In this document: positions 59,318 to 64,000 of the stretch, piece by piece
Position numbering within the stretch: the stretch's first letter is position 1
Layout: each line of letters begins with the position of its first letter
Translations under genes and position numbers: made by a program
Notes under the pieces: model-generated
Told to the model about the DNA's origin: nothing
What the model saw: the letters and a program-made list of their open reading frames with translations, nothing else
Database searches by the model: none
Assembly: GCA_030680075.1 (NCBI GenBank)
Contig: JAUXWR010000299.1
Location: forward strand, 1-64,000
Origin: Legionella sp.
Lineage (GTDB): Bacteria > Pseudomonadota > Gammaproteobacteria > Legionellales > Legionellaceae
Direction: 5' to 3'
DNA length: 64,000 nucleotides

Positions 59318-59959
59318 GTGCGTGCAATCATGCTGTTACATTATTTGTTTTTAATGGGTATTTGTGTTGAAGCGGTTACAGGTGCGATTGCCGCAGGGCG
59401 AAAAAAAATGGATTTTTTTGGTGTAATGTTGATTGCCTGCATTGCAGCATTGGGAGGGGGAACCGTTCGCGATGTTCTTTTTAATACGCACCCAATGACA
59501 TGGGTAGCACACCCTGAATATTTGCTTTATACCTCTCTTTTTGCTTTTTTAACTATTTTCCTGGCTAATTCTCTGGCTCGAATTATGAAAATATTCCTTA
59601 TCCTCGATGCGCTGGGTTTATCAGCCTTTGTTATTATAGGTACGGAGAAAATTCTTGATAGCGGATTCTCACCCAGCGTTGCCGTAATTAGCGGCGTGCT
59701 TACAGGAATTTGTGGGGGAATGTTGCGCGATATTCTCTGCAATGACATTCCGTTGGTTTTGCGTAAAGAATTATATGCCGTGATTGCTTTGGGTGGTGCT
59801 TTATTATTTGTTACATTGACCCATTTTCAAGTGCCCAATCATCTGGTCGTGCTTATTTGTTTAATCGCCATTTTTGTCACCAGACTACTTGCCATTTTCT
59901 TTCATATTGAAATGCCGAAATTTGATTATTCCCAGCGCCAGGATTCACGTCCAAGGTAA
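59318..59959 (+). CDS. UPF0126/TRIC-type cation channel family membrane protein
   Basis: GICVEAVTGAIAAGRKKMDFFGVMLIACIAALGGGTVRDVLF and duplicated GGMLRDILCNDIPLVLRKELYA. Confidence 0.92.
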   Translation: MRAIMLLHYLFLMGICVEAVTGAIAAGRKKMDFFGVMLIACIAALGGGTVRDVLFNTHPMTWVAHPEYLLYTSLFAFLTIFLANSLARIMKIFLILDALGLSAFVIIGTEKILDSGFSPSVAVISGVLTGICGGMLRDILCNDIPLVLRKELYAVIALGGALLFVTLTHFQVPNHLVVLICLIAIFVTRLLAIFFHIEMPKFDYSQRQDSRPR

Positions 59960-59984
59960 TAATCTCTATTGGAAATAGCTGAGG

Positions 59985-60010
59985 TAGACCGGATTATGTA
60001 ATCCGGTCTA
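59985..60010. terminator. 12-bp inverted repeat between convergent genes (possible bidirectional terminator or repeat remnant)
   Basis: TAGACCGGATTA-TG-TAATCCGGTCTA. Confidence 0.6.
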
Positions 60011-60031
60011 TGATTTTGATGACAACGATTA

Positions 60032-60529
60032 TCAAGCGTCTACTTCACATATTTCGTTAATAATTACTTCTTCTACTGGCACATCTCCATGTCCCATACG
60101 ATTTCCGGTTTTTACTTTTGCAATTTCATCAACAACATCCATACCCTTTACAACTTCTCCAAAAACACAATACCCATAACCTTGTGCATTTTCTCCGCTA
60201 AAGTTAAGAAAAGCATTGTCCACTACATTAATAAAAAACTGAGCCGTTGCAGAATGTGGATCGGAGGTTCTTGCCATCGCAATAGTTCCGCGTTTATTAG
60301 GTTTTGCGGCTTTAGCTTCATTTTTTACCGGCGCTTCTGTGACTTTTTGGCTCATGTCAGCAAGCATCCCGCCCCCTTGGATCATGAAGCCTGGAATAAC
60401 GCGATGAAAAATCGTCTCATTATAAAAACCGCTTTGCATATAATTGCGAAAATTTTCGGCAGTATTGGGGGTATTTTCGGTATCTAATTGTAAATAGATA
60501 TCACCTTTGGATGTTTTTATAACAATCAT
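60032..60529 (-). CDS. ppiB: cyclophilin-type peptidylprolyl isomerase
   Basis: [45 protein letters not shown]. Confidence 0.95.
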   Translation of the reverse strand: MIVIKTSKGDIYLQLDTENTPNTAENFRNYMQSGFYNETIFHRVIPGFMIQGGGMLADMSQKVTEAPVKNEAKAAKPNKRGTIAMARTSDPHSATAQFFINVVDNAFLNFSGENAQGYGYCVFGEVVKGMDVVDEIAKVKTGNRMGHGDVPVEEVIINEICEVDA

Positions 60530-60549
60530 GGAATCTCCTGGTCTATAAG

Positions 60550-61701
60550 TTATGGGGCTAGAATCAAGTCGCGCATTTTAGCACAAACATCGTGCATTAC
60601 GTGGATATTATGAATACTGGCCAAAGCGGTAAAAACAGTGGATTTTTGTTTAAATAGATGATGTAGTGCCGCACGCGAATAATGGTTACACGTGTAACAA
60701 CTGCAAGTAGCCATCACAGGCGCATTGTCATTAGCAAAAGAGGCTTTTTTTATTTGCAGCCGATGGTTTTCATAATCGCTCGCAAAACGAAGCCACTGGC
60801 CGTCCTGAACCACTTCTCCACTGTATAAAGCGCCATGGCGCGCATTGCGAGTAGGAGCGACACAATCAAACATATCAATGCCTTCGGCAACCACATCAAG
60901 TAAATCCTGCGGCGACATACCAACCCCCATCGTGTAACGAGGTTTGTTTTCAGGTAAATACTGCCTTACCCAATCTATTACCTGAACGGTGGTGGTCATA
61001 TTAAAACCAATCGTCTCACCACCAATCGCAATGCCATCGGTATTCATTGAGGAGACAAAATCAGCACTTTCACGGCGCAAATCAGGATAAATCCCCCCTT
61101 GCACAATGCCGAATAAGGCTTGCGCGGCTCCGTAACGAGAGAGCGGATTTTGCTCATGATAATTCACGGATTGTTTAAGCCAGCGATGGGTTCGTGCCAT
61201 TATCTGCTGCACCTCATCGCGGGACGCTTTATCTGGCGTGCATTGATCAAACGCCATAATAATATCGGCGCCTATTATTTTTTGGGTTTCAAGCGACATT
61301 TCAGGAGTCATGTGAATGAGCCGCTTACTCTCTGGAATAGTGAAATGTGCGCCCTCTTCATCAATCGTGCAAATTTCTTTATTTTTTGACAGGCTGAAAA
61401 CCTGAAATCCGCCGCTGTCAGTTAACATCGGGCCATGCCATCCCATAAAAGGATGCATGCCACCTGCCTTTTCAATAACCTCCATCCCGGGAGCACAAAG
61501 CATATGATAGGTATTGCCGCCTAATATGATTTGAGACCCTGAATCCTGTAACTCCGAAGGCATCATATTATTAACACCCGCTCTCGTGCCAACAGGCATG
61601 AAAACAGGCGTAATAAAATCACCATGCGGCGTGGTAATTTTGGCTACCCGCGCCTTGGTATGTTTATGTTTATGAAGGATTTCGCAGCGAAATGTTGTCA
61701 T
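60550..61701 (-). CDS. tgt: queuine tRNA-ribosyltransferase
   Basis: [28 protein letters not shown]; zinc ligands [16 protein letters not shown]. Confidence 0.97.
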   Translation of the reverse strand: MTTFRCEILHKHKHTKARVAKITTPHGDFITPVFMPVGTRAGVNNMMPSELQDSGSQIILGGNTYHMLCAPGMEVIEKAGGMHPFMGWHGPMLTDSGGFQVFSLSKNKEICTIDEEGAHFTIPESKRLIHMTPEMSLETQKIIGADIIMAFDQCTPDKASRDEVQQIMARTHRWLKQSVNYHEQNPLSRYGAAQALFGIVQGGIYPDLRRESADFVSSMNTDGIAIGGETIGFNMTTTVQVIDWVRQYLPENKPRYTMGVGMSPQDLLDVVAEGIDMFDCVAPTRNARHGALYSGEVVQDGQWLRFASDYENHRLQIKKASFANDNAPVMATCSCYTCNHYSRAALHHLFKQKSTVFTALASIHNIHVMHDVCAKMRDLILAP

Positions 61702-61734
61702 ATAAATAGCATTAACTCAAAAAATCGATGAATG

Positions 61735-62238
61735 TTACAAAGTACGGGTCTGGCGCAAAAAGTAGCGGGTAATAAATGCGCCAATAAATAAACCCGCAAA
61801 ATACAAAGCAGCCCAGGCAGGCATGGATAATCCCAGCCATTGCCAAGTGACTTCCCCGCAATCGGCAGCGCCCCATACTAAGGCATATAAAATATCCCGC
61901 CATGGAAAATAACGAATCAGAACTTCAAAACCAGGCAAACAGGCAGGCATTTGATCAGCGGGTAAGGATTGAAGCCATATTTGACGGGTAGCAAAATATA
62001 AACCCGCCACCGCTATGATCATTTGCATAATAAGCAACACGTTTCCACCTCGGCGTCGCCCCATAAAGACACCGATTAAACTGGTAATAACCGCCACGAA
62101 CACACAGCCTCGCTGCATCAGACAAAGCGGACAGGGTTGCAGGTCTTGTACAAATTGAAAATATAAAGATGCATAAAATACAGAAAAACTGATGATAAAT
62201 AAAAAAAACTGCCATAAACGATAGGTATCTTTAATCAT
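61735..62238 (-). CDS. dsbB: disulfide bond formation protein B
   Basis: Four-TM protein with CPLC motif and second Cys pair. Confidence 0.9.
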   Translation of the reverse strand: MIKDTYRLWQFFLFIISFSVFYASLYFQFVQDLQPCPLCLMQRGCVFVAVITSLIGVFMGRRRGGNVLLIMQMIIAVAGLYFATRQIWLQSLPADQMPACLPGFEVLIRYFPWRDILYALVWGAADCGEVTWQWLGLSMPAWAALYFAGLFIGAFITRYFLRQTRTL

Positions 62239-62657
62239 GATTTCGGCAACATATATTGAATAGCCAGTTTAATATCATTCTCATTGCACTCTCCACATGT
62301 ACCTTTTGCCGGCATGGCATTAATGCCCTTTATTGCCGTCAGTGTTAGCCCCTCAATTTTCTTCTCTGCAAGTCTTGGCTTCCACTCCGTTTCATTATGA
62401 AATTTCGGGGCGCCTGCTACGCCATCTCTATGACAAACAGCACAATAGGTATCGTAAATTTCTTGTCCACGCTCTTTTTTAACCGTCGGCTCAGCTTTTT
62501 CCACTGCCGGGTCAGAAACACTCTTGTCTGATTGACCATCCAGACGGACGCTGCCAACAGGTTGAATACGCTGCAATATTTGTTGCCTGTCGAAATCTTC
62601 GTCGGCATGCAACGGTAAAATCAGCATGATGAGCAAAAGCATCAAAATAGAGCGCAT
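62235..62657 (-). CDS. cytochrome c5 family protein
   Basis: Signal peptide; CAVCH heme site; GINAMPAKGTCGECNENDIKLAIQYML. Confidence 0.92.
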   Translation of the reverse strand: MRSILMLLLIMLILPLHADEDFDRQQILQRIQPVGSVRLDGQSDKSVSDPAVEKAEPTVKKERGQEIYDTYCAVCHRDGVAGAPKFHNETEWKPRLAEKKIEGLTLTAIKGINAMPAKGTCGECNENDIKLAIQYMLPKS

Positions 62658-62920
62658 GAGAATCCTTGATTATCAACTATAGGATAATACCTATAAGCTC
62701 TTCTTATTTCCAGTCACGAAGAAAAAGAAGCGACACGCATACGCAAATAAATAATATTAGCCTAAGATGAAGGTCGCCCAATCGACTCACCGGCGAGGAA
62801 TTAATTGAAACCCAGCTATTAATGACTCCAAATTAGCCGTTTTATTTCCGGCAGAGCTAGTACTTCCTTTAAAAAATAAATATCATGCCTTTAATTTATA
62901 TATTTCGGATAAGTATTACC

Positions 62921-63838
62921 ATGCCTGACGACCTACTGCGAATTGCAACCCGAAAAAGCCCACTGGCGCTCTGGCAAGCCAATTATGTGGGTGAGCTTAT
63001 TAAGCACCATTGGCCTGAAATGCGCATAGAGCTTGTTCCCATGCTCACCTCTGGCGATAAATTCCTTAAAGACAAATTGCAGGCTATTGGCGGTAAGGGA
63101 TTATTTGTTAAAGAGCTTGAAGAGGCACTCCTGGATGGGCGAGCTGATCTGGCCGTGCATTCCATGAAAGATGTACCCGCACAATTACCAAATGGCTTAA
63201 ATATCACCGCAATTTGTGAGCGTGATAACCCTCTGGATGCTTTTGTGAGCCCTTTTAATTTAACGGCCCTACCCAAGGGCGGCATTGTCGGTACAACAAG
63301 TCTTCGCCGCCAGTCGCAACTGTTAGCGTTGCGACCAGATATTGTTATCAAACCTTTACGTGGCAATATAAACACGCGCCTGGATAAACTTAAAAAAGGT
63401 GAATTTGATGCCATTATTTTAGCTGCAGCCGGGCTTTTTCGTATGGGGATGGCTAATCATATTAAAGAAATTCTTGGCGAAGAAATCATGCTTCCTGCCT
63501 GCGGCCAGGGAGCGCTCGGGATTGAATGCCGAAATGATGATGTGAAACTTCAACAAATTCTCACCCCGCTAAATGATTCAATATCAGCCATTTGCGTTAA
63601 TGCTGAACGTCATGTTAATGGCCTTCTGGGAGGTAACTGTCACGTGCCACTCGCCGTATTTTGTACGCTTAATGCCAATAATCAACTTTTTTTGCGGGCT
63701 AAATTATTAACCGTTGACGGTAAAATGATGATTACCGATGAGCAAACCGGCACCCTTGCAGATGCCATGCAGTTAGCCGAGAAATGCGCCCTTAATATGT
63801 TGGCAAACGGTGCACGTGAATTACTTGAGCTTATATGA
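62921..63838 (+). CDS. hemC: hydroxymethylbilane synthase
   Basis: LRIATRKSPLALWQANYV; VHSMKDVPAQLPNGL; LRGNINTRLDKLKKGEFDAIILAAAGL. Confidence 0.97.
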   Translation: MPDDLLRIATRKSPLALWQANYVGELIKHHWPEMRIELVPMLTSGDKFLKDKLQAIGGKGLFVKELEEALLDGRADLAVHSMKDVPAQLPNGLNITAICERDNPLDAFVSPFNLTALPKGGIVGTTSLRRQSQLLALRPDIVIKPLRGNINTRLDKLKKGEFDAIILAAAGLFRMGMANHIKEILGEEIMLPACGQGALGIECRNDDVKLQQILTPLNDSISAICVNAERHVNGLLGGNCHVPLAVFCTLNANNQLFLRAKLLTVDGKMMITDEQTGTLADAMQLAEKCALNMLANGARELLELI

Positions 63839-64000
63839 CGCACTTTAATTTACAGGGATTACGTGTTCTCAACACACGCCCCACTCATCAAGCCGAGGAG
63901 TTAAACCTTGCTATAACGCGTGCAAAAGGGGTGGCTCTCAGCTGCCCTGCTCTGATTATAAAGCCCATAGCTCTTAATAACCTGCCTCATTTCACCCAAG
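63835..64000 (+). CDS. hemD: uroporphyrinogen-III synthase, truncated at window end
   Basis: ATGA overlap with hemC; MTHFNLQGLRVLNTRPTHQAEELNLAI. Confidence 0.85.
   Translation, partial: MTHFNLQGLRVLNTRPTHQAEELNLAITRAKGVALSCPALIIKPIALNNLPHFTQ

Overview
The window reads as a Legionella-type (Legionellales) chromosome segment, nearly all coding. It carries most of a mevalonate isoprenoid pathway, split over two clusters: a GHMP kinase, HMG-CoA reductase and type-2 IPP isomerase at 0.3-3.5 kb, and a diphosphomevalonate decarboxylase and mevalonate kinase at 11.6-13.5 kb. Between them lie an MCE/Mla-type lipid ABC transporter and pal-cpoB-queE. Downstream is a conserved rpoH-ftsXEY-M16-M16-rsmD block leading into Dot/Icm type IVB secretion region I (dotD, dotC, dotB, dotA, icmV, icmW, icmX), here with no genes between dotB and dotA. 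The rest is mostly housekeeping: mutL/miaA/amiB/tsaE/nnrD, sspAB, petABC, rplM-rpsI, thrS-infC-rpmI-rplT-pheS-pheT-ihfA, tgt, dsbB, hemC/hemD. RNA genes are two identical tRNA-Lys(UUU), one tRNA-Val(GAC) and a partial tRNA (probably Arg) at the left edge. Several palindromic intergenic repeats are present; one family (GTAGCCCGGATTA...) flanks a 75-aa ORF in inverted orientation. The least explained coding region is an uncharacterised three-gene cluster (HTH regulator, 174-aa and 324-aa proteins) at 56.2-58.25 kb, preceded by a GTTTC/GAAAC operator-like array. The 324-aa product is a low-confidence Dot/Icm effector candidate. No CRISPR array, prophage, transposase or rRNA was seen. No database search was run; all names come from reading translations and motifs.
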